Assembly: GCA_029379385.1 (NCBI GenBank)
Contig: CM055611.1
Location: 16,500,062 to 16,564,061 of the forward strand
DNA from: Quillaja saponaria
Lineage: Eukaryota > Streptophyta > Magnoliopsida > Fabales > Quillajaceae
Reading direction: 5' to 3'
DNA: 64,000 nt
Shown piece after piece: positions 22,673-33,838 of this stretch; within the stretch, counting starts at the first letter, position 1, and each line of letters begins with the position of its first letter. The position numbers and the translations under genes were made by a program. The notes under the pieces are model-generated. The model was not told the DNA's origin. It saw nothing but the letters and a program-made list of their open reading frames with translations, and made no database searches.

Positions 22673-23490
22673 TGTAAAAAAATAGTAGATGAAAGAAAGC
22701 TTCTATCTATTTGTTACTTGGGATAAGCTGATCAATTGTATTTATAGCAGTAGTTACATAATATAGAGTATTGATAGAGATATAAATGGATTTAAAGAAT
22801 ACAAGTGATATCCACATAATAACAATGGAATAGGAGATTGTTTTTGTTTTTCATTCTTATCCTTATCATTCCCCTGCAAGAGAAACTTAGTTGGAAGAAC
22901 AGTGAGCTTGGCACGAAGAAAACCAAATTGTTGAGAAGACATGGGTTTTGTCAGAATGTCAGCAATCTGGTCGAAAATAGTGGAGAGAAAACAAACTTGA
23001 AGGTCTTTGTAAGCCACTTTTAAAGACTTTTATAAAACAATGTAAGGTGTAAATTCTCCAACTCAAGGTTGAGTCTTGGAGTTATGTATTTGTCAATATT
23101 TATGGGCTACATTTACAAGTATGAAATACATTAGCAAGACTATATATAACATGATTTCCTTGACTGTCTCAATCATAATTCCTTGATTGCTTGATTCACG
23201 GGTTAATGACTATTGCTTGATTCATAGGTCAATGACTATTGCTTGATTCATGGGTCCTTGTTTGACTCAGTGGATAATTGGATACCAGTTGCAGCTGGTG
23301 TTGCACAAGGTTTTGCTCCATCCAGTTTAGGAGAAGATCCTGAATGTATTTATGCTGAGATAAAACTAGCCCATTTGGAAGTAGGAGTGGCTTCCACACC
23401 AAGAAAAATATGTAACAAACCAAGGTCTTTTAACTTAAAGGAAGCATCCCCAGATCGAGAATTAACTTGGATATTGTGGCATTATTGCTC
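22673..23490 (-). mobile_element. Ty1/copia retrotransposon remnant (3' LTR, RNase H end, reverse-transcriptase piece)
   Basis: On the minus strand, 23423-23229 carries the end of a copia reverse transcriptase in broken frames (FFLGVEATP-like, then SQHKYIQDLL). 23017-22870 carries the RNase H C-terminus (IADILTKPMSSQQFGFLRAKL). A purine tract (GCAGGGGAA) leads to a candidate LTR starting TGATAAGG at 22868 and ending TTTTTTTACA at 22673, about 196 bp. Most of RNase H is deleted. The remnant splits a tail block that is continuous at 7646-7700. Confidence 0.8.
23175..23262. repeat. short tandem repeat, about 26 bp, three copies
   Basis: The phrase ATTGCTTGATTCA followed by an (A/C)GGGT- or TAGGT-like end and CAATGACT recurs three times inside the copia remnant, where it lies between the RNase H and reverse-transcriptase pieces. 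Confidence 0.65.
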
Positions 23491-23499
23491 CCTGTACCA

Positions 23500-25304
23500 A
23501 TAATGCTACATATTAAGCTCCTAGGAAGACCAAATCGGCAGCATTTGAAGTGCTCTAAATGTATCAAGCAAGAAATCTAAAACTGGAGAGAGCGGAAACA
23601 GACTAGGAAGAGAGCTGATTTATTCTTGTTGGCGGCTTTAGTAATTGTTGCAACATCATTTTGCTGACATTGTTGAATGACAAGTTCTCAACACAAAGGT
23701 GCAGTGGCATGAACGACAGATCATTTATAACTAAATTGGAAAGACAAGGAATTGGGGTCAGAAACAGATCATGATTTTTCTCATGCGCAGATTATACTAC
23801 TATCCCTACTCACAACTCCTATCTCTTGAATGCGATTAGCAAAAGCAAAGCCAATTTTGAAGCTATCATTAGTAATTGCATCTGATCTCTGATCTTATTA
23901 ATCCTGTGCAATTTGGTCTGATTTGGAAAAGATGTGTACCTTAGCATACTTATTTTCAGTCATCCCCATCCTTGGCAAGGCTTCGGTTGAGAAGTCATCA
24001 AGCCAATCTTCCATATCATTAACTGCATCTTTCAGCTATGCGAGCCAGTCTCTAACTGCATGGTCGGTGGATTTCTGCTCCTCTGCATCTAGAAGCACAC
24101 CTTTAGTCGATTCTCAATGAACTATCATCTGTACCTGTATTTATGGTTGTTGATGTTGAAGTATTTACTTTGTCAGGGAAAATGTTGTGTGGCTACCAAG
24201 TAAATCACTTCTTGTTTTTGCCAAATACCAAGTAAAATAAGTTATTTACCTGATAAATAACATTTACCAACTTCCAGTGGAGCAGCAGGACCAAAAAAAA
24301 TTGGAGCGAATACGGCAATGCATGGACAGTGACTATCACTTTTTAAAATCCGTTCTGATCATAGAACTCACCCGTGGCACATGTAGTGTTGAGAGATTTT
24401 CATGAGATTTGATGTAAATTGTTCTGGCACTTGATGTCCATATTAGTTAATCATATTGCATTGTCAGAGGAGAAGACTACGGTGATGAAGTCATAAAATG
24501 CTGAACAACTTATTCATACTCAGATTCCTGTTAAGGATTTAGAATATTTTTTTGGTAACTTAAGAAACAATCAAACTACGACGATGAAGGAAAAATGAGA
24601 CAACAATTGCAACATTTTCCGTTATGCATGTAGATATAGCATCGCATACTGTAATAGTGTGATAAATACGAATAGCAAGTTACTAAATTCATCTTATCTT
24701 GTCCTCATTCCTCCAAGGGGTGCCTTCGCTGATATTTATTCCCTAGCTCCTCGCCTGAACATTTTTACTAAAGGAGATGTTCGGTGTCTTTTTGCGCTTT
24801 TTTTCAAGGCATACGCCTTTAGTAATTCAAGAAATTTTTAATTTTTCATAACTAGAATCGAATTCTCAGAGTTCAGAAAACAACATTAAGAAGTAGTAAT
24901 TAGTAATTCAGAAAAAAAATAAAAAATTGTTTCAATTCTCTTAATAAGTTATAATTTTTGAAGTCTTAAGATTCCTAATTTCTTTTATATAAATAGTTAA
25001 ATAATAATAATTACTAGTTAAAATTAAAAAAACATATTTTATATATATAAAAAAAAATCTTAGTCAACATTATTTTTGAAAGATTATTTATATATCAAAA
25101 TTTTATTTTTTTCATTTTAGATCTGTTTTTTATTAATAGAAATGACAATAAAAATGAATAATAAAATATAATTTTAATTAGGTTAACCACGTAGAAATTA
25201 AGTTTATTTTATTTTTATATTTTCTGTCGTTATTTATTATTATTATTTGCTAACACTAACTTGCTATCATAATCGCCCAATGGAATTATTTTGACAGCTT
25301 TACT
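23500..25304. repeat. remainder of the duplicated tail and the 5' flank of a lost DUF247 unit
   Basis: 23500-23830 continues the block of 7690-8060. 24710-24920 matches 49600-49740. 25000-25304 matches the promoter-distal flank at 49850-50140. The DUF247 gene expected next is replaced by the Mutator-like element and later insertions. No gene seen. Confidence 0.55.
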
Positions 25305-25314
25305 TTCATGGGAG
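25305..25314. repeat. left target-site duplication of the Mutator-like element
   Basis: TTCATGGGAG, identical to 31634-31643 on the other side. The uninterrupted paralogue near 50135 reads ACTTTGATGGGAGGACACTGG, confirming the empty site. Confidence 0.9.
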
Positions 25315-25620
25315 GGACTTTTGGACAAAAGGGTCCAAGTCCCAAAAAATTTGGTCAAAATGGTAAATTTTTTATCATAATAGCCAAAAGGGGGTAAATG
25401 ATGAAACCGTGTTTTGAAAACACGGTTTCAGGGTCCGACCTGGCGTGCCAGGTATGACCATCGCACAGGTCACGCACTCGCGCGTGACGCGCGAGTGCAG
25501 GATGAAAAGCCGGCTTCATCCATAAATTTGTCCCCCACTACAGCCACGCGGGGGACAAATTTTGCAGGCTACCCTGCAGCACTGCAGGGTAGCCTGCATT
25601 CCTATTTCCCAGGCCCCCCC
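25315..25620 (+). repeat. left terminal inverted repeat of the MULE
   Basis: GC-rich and built of successive palindromes: GAAACCGTGTTTT with its inverse; a damaged form of CCGACCTGG/CCAGGTCGG; CTCGCGCGTGACGCGCGAG; and GCAGGCTACCCTGC with its inverse. A C-tract follows at 25613-25650. Confidence 0.9.
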
Positions 25621-25649
25621 CTCCCCCCTCCCGCACACCCCCCAAATAA

Positions 25650-26708
25650 TTTCTCTCCCTCTCCCATTAATATATTAATTATATTAATATATTAATTAAA
25701 TTACAATATACAAATACCATAATTAATTTGTTTTACTTTACACCATAATTAATTTGTTTTACTTCACGTAACAATTCAATTAAAACATATAAATCTTAAA
25801 AAAATTTCATTACCTTACTAAAAATTGATGAATTTTCATAAAAATTTATGAGTTCTTAAATTTTTTCTTAAAATATATGATAATAATCATATTAATTAAT
25901 AAATTAGCTTATTTTATTTTACATAATAATTATATTAAAACATACAAACCTTCAAATATTTTTTTTCATGACCTTTGTAAAAGTTTAATGAGTTTTTAAA
26001 TTTTTATTATAAATATATGATAATTTTTAATTTTAATGTTTTATTATATGATATTTTTGAAATTTAAAATATATATTAATTTTTTAATTTATATTAAAAT
26101 ATTTTATAAATTTAAGATATATGATAATTTTAAAATTTTAGAATTTAAGATTTTATCATACATTTTAATTTTATCATAAATATTTTTAAAATTCATGATA
26201 TCTTTTAAATATAAAGTATATGTTAATTTATATATTTATAGTTTAAAATGTTCCACGAAATTTTAAAGTGTATAATAATTATATGAAATTAAAAATATAT
26301 GAAAAATTTTAAATTTATAGTGTATGACAGTTTTTAAATTTATAAATTTTGTATTTTTACAATTTAAGATTTTTGTTAATTTTTTAATTCTATAATGTAT
26401 GATAAATTTTTTTACTATAGTTTATGATATTTTAAAATGTTAAAATTCATGATATTGTAAATTATTAAGTTTTACTAAATTTTTTTAATTTAAAGTATAT
26501 AAATTTTAAACTTATTTGAAATGATTTAGAAAGAATAAAAAACATTAAATTATTTTAAAAATTAATGGAACACACTTATATTAACTCATTCTAATTATTA
26601 CATGCTTTATTATAAATTTTAATTTACAAGTATAACTAAATTAAAACATAAACTAGGAAGACTTTTCCTATTACAAGTAACAAACACAAAAATTAAAAAT
26701 TAAAAAAC
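25650..26708. other. AT-rich left arm of the MULE, non-coding
   Basis: About 1 kb of highly AT-rich DNA with degenerate TTAAATTTATA-like words and no reading frame of interest. It separates the terminal repeat from the transposase stop. Confidence 0.6.
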
Positions 26709-26736
26709 TTATATAAGGATTTCGAGAAATACTGAT

Positions 26737-29674
26737 CTACAAAAAATGACCTCCTGTACCACATGGGCGTGGTTTTCTCCTCCTTGCCGGGTTTCGCCTA
26801 GCTGGTACATCAGCCCTGTCACCAAGATCGTCTGAGGGAGGTATGTCATCAACACCGCTAAATCCTTCCTCAGCTTGCACACCTGAACCCATACACGGGT
26901 CATATGATGCAGGTGTATTACCATACTGAAAGTATGGCACCTGCGGTATGCGAGAGTTAAAAACCTCGCTTGATTGCAGTGCAAAGTCCAGCATAAGCTG
27001 ATGATACATAGATGAACTACTGGGCATATAAGGAAGTGGAGGAGGTGGAGACATATGTGCCGGAGATGGAATATACACATCTGATGGTCGAACATCAGCA
27101 TCAACACGTCCATAAGAAACCGACGGTCCAGGGACATCAGTTCTACTGCGTCTGCGACGTTGTGATGACAATGATGATGATGACGTCGAATGAGTAGAAT
27201 GGGAAGGAGCTGGATCAGCATGGATAAGACCAACTCGTGTAAGATATCTACTACTGATACGTCTATACCACTCATTGTACTCGGTTGTATGAGTAGCATG
27301 ACCATGTGCAACTCCCAGAACATCACCTATCTGGACCAGATTGTATCTCATGCCCCAAATGGCTATGTGGTTAGCATGTAGCCAACGGTAGTCAGTGACG
27401 CCCTGTCCCCGAAGATCAAATTTGTGCAAGGTTTGATCGGCCTCAATGTCAGTAAGGTTTTCTGGTATAGGTTGCTGATATCCAAACTGATGCATTCCCC
27501 TATCCACTTTCTGATACTCAACAATATGAAAACATATTAAGGGTACTTTAGCACCCCAAATATGCTGGTTGCCGCCCTTTCGGGCTTGCCATCCACGAAA
27601 TTGAGTCTTTATTTCAATTATCCCCAAACCGGTATGAAACTGTCTCAACTCGTGTCCACCTGCTCTCTCTGCCCAATTTTGGATTTTTTCTATAGTGTCG
27701 GTTGTGTATTGATTGCCAGCACCAAGTTGAGCATTAATGTACGCCCGATGTTCCACGAAATATTTGACACACCGGTAAAATGTCAACCGCACCAGTGCAG
27801 TGATTGGGACTTGTCGCGCTCCCTTCAAGACATTGTTCATACACTCCCCCAAGTTTGTGGTCATGAAGTCAAAGCGGTGACCTCCATCATGTGCCAATGC
27901 CCACTGCTCCAAAGGAATTCTACCAATTCATGCAGCATACTCAGAGTCCAACTGAACAAACTTTTTGAAATATTTATCAAATTTGCGTTTTTGAGTTTGA
28001 CTCGCAGTGTGAATGAGGAGATTTTTTGCTTTCATATTCTTGTGGGTCTTATGAAAGTTGCTTGCAATATGCCTAACACAAAAACGGTGATAACCATAAG
28101 GCTTAGTCCAGCCATTCCGAGGATCTGAAGCAGCAGCAATGATCCCGGCATGACGATCAGATATTAAGCAAATACCCACCCGTTGCGTTACATGCATGCG
28201 AATCAAACTTAAAAACCATCCCCAACTATCTGTGTTCTCCTCCTCAACAACTGCAAATGCAACTGGAACTAAACTGTTGTTACCATCAACACCAGTTGCA
28301 ACCAACAATTTGCCCGTATACTTTCCACATAGGAATGTGCCGTCAATCTGAAGAACTGGTCTACAATGATGGAAGGCCTCGATAGATGGCCCAAAAGCCC
28401 AGAATACTCGTTGAAAAATAACTTGTCCAGGATGATTAGTTGGGTTCACTTTCCATTCGAAACGCGTGCCAGGATTAGTGACACGAAGTGCATTTAAATA
28501 TCTGGGAAGCTCATTGTAGGATTCCTCCCAATTACCAAACACAAGATTTATTGCTTTCTTCTTCGCTTTGAATATTTTGCTCAAACTTGGACTATAATGG
28601 AAGTGATCTTTTATCATTGTAAGCAACACAGCTCCTGGTGTAGTTGGGTCTTCATTGATAGTATTTTTGATATATTCAGCAATGATCCCCTTGTCCAGAT
28701 TATAATGATCCTGAGTCATTCCGCTGTAAACACAGCTGTGAGCGACATCCAATTTCGTAATCTGAAACTTTTCAAATTTTTTACTAAAATGTCCTCGCAA
28801 CCTCCACTTGCATCCCTGTTCGTGGAGCTTACACCTGATATCCCATGTGTCCTTTTTGGACTCAACGACTACGAAAGCCACGTGGTTCATAATGTGCCAG
28901 TATTTAATAGTATTTTTTAACTCGGCCTTCGTGCTGAACAACATGCCATTGTAAAATTCATTATGCAACTCCCATTGTGCATTTGGAACAATAACAGGAT
29001 TTACGGCACTTGCCCCGGCAATGTTCACGTCCGTGTAAAAGGGATTCGGCATATATTCGGCAAATAAATCTTCTTCAAGGAGCCTCGATAATATCATCAT
29101 CATCCACTTCAATGTTAAAATGCGGATCAACGTTCAAATCAGGGATATCTTCTCCATCGCCAATATCTTCTCCAGGCGCTTCTGAGTCAGTAATCGGTGA
29201 ATACGGCCTAAGAGATGCTGATGCCTCTCCTGCAACATGAGAACTGAGCTGATCGTATTGGCGCCTACTGGTGGGAGATTTCATGAATATGTTTTCAGGA
29301 TTCGGGTCAAGTGTGTCGTGACTCTGAACACGAGACAGAGACTCATCATGAAGTGCGTGCCTATGTAAATAAATCTCTAAAATAAATCCAGGGCCTTGCG
29401 CACTAGCATGCTATAACATGCTGTACAAGTCCTCATCATCAGCTACTGCAACCGGACTATAGTGGGTTGAATTATTTATAGTACTCGGACATCGACAAAT
29501 TATAGTCAGGTACTCTCTTCTTCTATCAACCTTTAAGGACTTGCATAAACGAGCATGAAACTCTGCATACTTGATACGCTTGGGTACACGAATGCACTTA
29601 ACGGGACCTGAATCGTATTCAAGCCCGTTCGAACCTAGTACGCATCTCACCATTAATGTAACACATAATTCCAA
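26737..29674 (-). pseudogene. MULE transposase fused to a plant-mobile-domain-like C-terminus, disrupted
   Basis: Read on the minus strand. The N-terminal part (29674-29411; RVPKRIKYAEFHARL) ends in TAG where the frame continues in phase through 29284-29075. A frameshift follows at about 29078-29090 (EAP stop against LEEDLFAEYM). The main part (to 27928) has a MuDR-type DNA-binding region (WDIRCKLHEQGCKWRLRG) and the MULE transposase domain (PVLQIDGTFLCGKYTG, DSWGWFLSLI, ICLISDRHAGI, HRFCVRHIASNF). A single in-frame TGA at 27928-27930, probably TGG originally, interrupts it; the frame resumes through LEQWALAHD. After TQFRGWQARKGGN the expected CxC...CxH SWIM finger is absent. The chain runs directly into KVPLICFHIVEYQ...MHQFGYQQPIP, a plant-mobile-domain-like segment, then a Ser/Arg/Pro-rich tail. 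Three lesions make it inactive. Confidence 0.85.
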
Positions 29675-29699
29675 TTTCTTCCATTATCAAACTTGCACC

Positions 29700-31010
29700 T
29701 TCAAAAATCTTTAAAATATTATAAAATTTCCTCATTATATTGTTAATGAATTCACAGTATTTTCATAGATTAACTATAGACAACTACTAATAATAAATGA
29801 TTCAAATTATAATACTCATATTATAATTTACTATTATAATACACAAATTATAAAATAAAATTACTATTTCTTACAAAATAATAAAATCACTTTTTATCAT
29901 AGGTGTATTACTTACCATAATTATAACATAAATATATTACTTAACATAATTAATTATATTCAAATATATTTATAAAAAATCTCATTACATATTAAAACAT
30001 AAAAATAATATCTATAAATTATAAATATCAAATCATACAAATAGAAAAATTATATATTTATCATAAATATATTACTATAAATTTCCCCAAAAAAAATTTA
30101 TTTATAAATTAGTCACAAATTTTTAAATAAAATTACGAATACTAACACAATAATAAAATCACTTTTTATCATAGGTATATTACTTACCAAAATTATTATG
30201 AATTAAATAATTTATATTTTCGTTTAAAATATATTAATTAATTTAAAACTATCAAAATTACTAACTAATTTAAAATTATCAAAATTACTAATAAATTATT
30301 AATTACATTAAAACATGCAAATACAAAAATTATTATTTATTTCAAAACTCATTAAATTATTATTTTAAGGCAAACAAAATTACTAATTAATTTAAACGTC
30401 ACAAAATTACTAATTTAATTAAGTGTCACATAATTACTATTTTAAACTTATAAATATTATATATTAATATGTGAATTAAAAAGTTAATAATTTATCATGT
30501 CATAAATATACTAATTATTACAATTATCATAAAAATTACAATTACAACAAATTTTTAATTATAACAAATAATAAAAATTAATATTTCAACAATTATAATA
30601 TAAAACTACTGTAAATATAGATACATGCATATAATAATAATAAATATAACTTTCTATAAAATAAATATAACTTTATGACTTACCAGGTAAGAAGCAAATG
30701 AGCAAAAAGTACCAACACCGACAATGTGATTTCAACAATAATCCTAAACAAAACATAAATAAATTTAGAATAACAAAACATATATATCGTGTAACATTAA
30801 ATAATTTATATAATTTCTATTTATATTTTATTTTTAAAAATTTTAATAATATACGTAATTTAAATAATTAATAACTAAATATCACTAATTTATATAAATA
30901 ATATAAATTAAATAGTATACGTAATAAATTTTTCAATAAGAAAATAATTTAATTTAATTAATAAAAATAAATTTTTTAAATTAAAATTTGTATAACTTAC
31001 CAAGATTTTA
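29700..31010. other. AT-rich right arm of the MULE, non-coding
   Basis: AT-rich sequence upstream of the transposase. A promoter cannot be assigned with confidence. No gene seen. Confidence 0.5.
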
Positions 31011-31159
31011 CCTTGTAAATCGAAAGAACATGAGAATATTGACAGAAAAAAAGAAAAAGTTAATGTAATAAGAAATGAAGGTGGTGATGAGGAGAAGACG
31101 TGATGAGTCTTTTCCTCTTGCTCTGCCTCTGTATTTATAGAGGAGAAAGGATGGGGGGT

Positions 31160-31290
31160 GGAGAGTGGAGTATAATTGAGGGGGGGGGGGGGGGGGGTCG
31201 CCCACGGGTATAATTGGGGGGGGGGGAGTCGCCCAAGGGCATAATTTTTGGGGGGGGGGGGTCGCCCCTGCATGCATGACGCGATTTTGG
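31160..31290. repeat. G-tract repeats next to the right MULE terminal repeat
   Basis: Three degenerate units of about 40 bp, each containing GTCGCCC, a TATAATT- or CATAATT-like segment and a run of 10 or more G. The purine runs could form G-quadruplexes. The left side has the complementary C-tracts (25613-25650), so this belongs to the extended inverted repeat. Confidence 0.75.
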
Positions 31291-31329
31291 GGGGGTGGGG
31301 GGAGGGTAGCCCTGCAGGCTACCCTGCAA

Positions 31330-31633
31330 CGCGCAGGGTAGCCTGCAAAGCAGGGCATCTGAAACCGGCTTTTCAAAAGCCGGTTTCAGACTTATTTTTG
31401 CCCCCCACGGGGCAGACCAGCGGGCCCCGCGGGGGACAAATACTGGGCTGCACTCGCGCATCACGCGCGAGTGCGTGACCTGTGCGATGGTCCGACCTGG
31501 CACGCCAGGTCGGACCTTGAAACCGTGTTTTCAAAACACGGTTTCATCATTTACCCCCTTTTGGCTATTATGGTAAAAAATTTACCATTTTGACCAAATT
31601 TTTTGGGACTTGGACCCTTTTGTCCAAAAGTCC
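31330..31633 (-). repeat. right terminal inverted repeat of the MULE
   Basis: Inverse of the left terminal repeat with the same palindrome ladder. It has an additional intact GAAACCGGCTTTT...AAAAGCCGGTTTC hairpin and a complete GTCCGACCTGG...CCAGGTCGGAC hairpin that is damaged on the left side. Confidence 0.9.
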
Positions 31634-31643
31634 TTCATGGGAG
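31634..31643. repeat. right target-site duplication of the MULE
   Basis: TTCATGGGAG, identical to 25305-25314. It is followed by GACACTGGAAGAAAGAGG, the continuation of the DUF247 upstream flank seen at 50145. Confidence 0.9.
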
Positions 31644-31890
31644 GACACTGGAAGAAAGAGGAACTGAAACACAAATAATATGTTGCCACCTCAATTAGTG
31701 ATGTGACAATACACTTGCAAGAAAATAACGGGGTGCTGTGGAAGAGAGAAACACTAATCCTCCCAAAATTTGTGTCTAACACAGAAAATAAATTCAAATT
31801 TAGAAAATTTTTTTTTTGATTGATATCCGAATCTAAGATACACTTGCTATTGAGGCACAATTGATTCGCTGTCATCTGAAACGGGAGTCT

Positions 31891-32698
31891 GGATCCCATA
31901 GAGAGGGAATGGCTGGAGAGTCCCTGGAGTGGGACAAAATGCAGCCGTTCCCTCTCCAATTGGGTCAAAAATAATGTTATTGTTTCATTTTTTATTTTTT
32001 TTTATTGTGGGTTAATTTTTTTTTTCCTCTTCTAATAAAAATGTCTCAGCTGAGCCCTTGATTTTTATTTTTTTTTTCCTAGTTTGAATCCTTTGATTTA
32101 ATTAATTCAATAGATTTTGATTTTTTCTTTTATTCAATTTAGACTCAAATACAAATTGAGATTTGTATTAAAAAAATTAAAATTTATATTAGGGTTTGAA
32201 TGTTGTATTGGATTGAGACGAATATTAAAATTTAATAAGTAAAAACACACAAATTTTCTAAGACTAGCTAAGGTGATTTTATTTATTTATTTATTGAAAT
32301 AGTTAAATTTACATATTTTTTTAGTCTTAGCATAAATAATATGTTTTTAATCACTATAAAATGAACATGCATTCACTCAATATATAAATTTTCCACCATC
32401 TTTTTCAACTAAATACAAATTTAAATTTAAATTTTTTTCTAAGCACCAATCTAATACAAATTCAAAATAAATAAATTAATACAAAAATCAATTTGTATTT
32501 GAGCCGGAATTTAATAAGAAAAAATTTGTTAAAAGGATCCAAATCAGGGGATGCAACTAAAAGCTTTCATATTAGAAGAGCCAAAAGGAAAATTAACCCT
32601 GAATGAAAAATAAAACAACAGTAAGTGGGCAGGAGAGGAAACGGCTGCGTTTTGTCCCTTTCCAGGGACTCTCTAGCTATTCCCTCTCCGTGGGATCC
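31891..32698. mobile_element. 808-bp non-autonomous element with about 67-bp terminal inverted repeats
   Basis: The left end 31891-31957 begins GGATCCCATAGAGAGGGAAT and contains GAGAGTCCCTGG and GCAGCCGTTCC. The inverse is at 32634-32698. The interior is AT-rich with no transposase. Its ends are similar to those of the adjoining larger element (32705-37638), so they belong to one family. No convincing target duplication. Confidence 0.7.
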
Positions 32699-32934
32699 AA
32701 TCTAGATCCAGTGGAGAGGCGATGTTGGAAAGGTCATGGAGAGGACCAAAACAGCATCGCCTTTCCTTAAATAAAAAGAAAAAAAAAGTCAAATGCAATG
32801 TATGCCAAGTTTCTTTACACCCAAACGACACCGTCCTCTGATTGAAGAGGGGAACATCCTTCAAAATCATTTTTCACTCTCTTTTTGGCAGGCAGCTCCT
32901 CTATCCTCTGCAAACCTTTTCAATTTGGTGGAGA

Positions 32935-33838
32935 ATGATGGGTAATGAGCTAACAGAGTCTACCATGGGGTAAGTGTTAAATTTGATCTTTTGGAAATAT
33001 AAGAAATGAGACTTGTGGCTTTTTATTTTTTATTTTTTTATTACATGAGACATGTGGCTTAAAAAAAAATTGATCAACTTTAAATTCCCTTTGATTATAT
33101 TTTCAATATTTCAAATATTTCATGTTTATTCCATTGCAATTATCAAGTAAAGGTTTCTTTTCAAAGTTTATTTTAGAACAGTTCTTAAAAATTAAAATTT
33201 AGCATTTTGATTTGGTTATCAATGCAATATTTGTTTACCAATAATTTTTTTCACCATTTTCATGTCTTTGATTAAGAGTGTATGATACATTGTTGCATTT
33301 TTTTATTTTTTTTAAGCCTTCATATGTTCTTATTGGTTATGAATTAGTATAATAATGATTATATAATATTGGTTTTTGTAGGGATAGTCAATCATGCGAG
33401 AGTTCAAATGATTTTGACAAACCAAAAATGGGAATGCAATTCAACTCAATAGATGATGCTTTTCAGTTCTTTAATGAATATGCCACAAGAGAGGGATTTC
33501 GCATTCGGAAGGGTATGAGTATAAGAGGCCAAAAGATGGAAAAGTCACAATAAAGCAGTTTGTTTGTTCAAAGCATGGTGTTCATGAAAATGATTCAAAA
33601 AAAAATTCAACATGTGAAGAATCCTCTGGCTCACACAAGAACTAATTGTCCCGTATTCATGCGTGTTCATAGGAGAGTAGAAACTAATGACAAACTTGTT
33701 ATATATAAGTTGGAATTAGAGCACAATCATGTTTTGCACAGTGAGAAAAATTGCACACATGATGCCCTTAAAATTGATTCTTATGTCGACATGTCCTTAA
33801 AATTCTTGACTATGTGTGGTAGTCTCAAAAATTTCTGA
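32935..33838 (+). pseudogene. FAR1-related (FHY3/FAR1 DNA-binding domain) pseudogene fragment
   Basis: Exon 1 is ATG 32935 to 32969 (MMGNELTESTMG), with donor GTAAGT. Exon 2 starts at 33382 after TTTTTGTAG and gives DSQSCESSNDFDK, then the FAR1 motif QFNSIDDAFQFFNEY and REGFRIRKG. A one-base loss after the RKG codons and a second shift near 33600 split the rest over three frames. The continuing FAR1 zinc-finger part (NCPVFMRVHRRVETNDKL, then LELEHNHVLH) ends at the stop at 33836-33838. No DDE transposase core or SWIM finger follows. FAR1 proteins in light signalling derive from MULE transposases; this copy is a relic. Confidence 0.75.

Larger units (their letters stand above)
25315..31633 (-). 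mobile_element. Mutator-like element (MULE), 6.3 kb, with long terminal inverted repeats
   Basis: Both ends begin GGACTTTTGGACAAAAGGG and stay nearly identical in inverted orientation for about 185 bp (25315-25498 and 31449-31633). They continue imperfectly to about 300 bp, with shared CTACCCTGCA repeats and C/G tracts. A 10-bp duplication flanks the element. Inside are long AT-rich non-coding arms (25650-26700 and 29700-31000) and a minus-strand transposase pseudogene. A MULE assignment fits the 9-11-bp duplication, the long terminal repeats and the transposase family. Because the transposase is broken, movement would need a helper in trans. Confidence 0.93.

Noticed and set aside
26709..27326. 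205-residue minus-strand frame rich in Met/His/Leu
   Set aside because: Shadow of the transposase C-terminus in another frame on the same strand; odd composition, no motif.
27012..28128. plus-strand open frames opposite the transposase
   Set aside because: Antisense shadows of the minus-strand transposase reading frame.
30908..31503. three Pro-rich minus-strand frames
   Set aside because: Proline runs are translations of the C/G tracts in the MULE terminal repeat.
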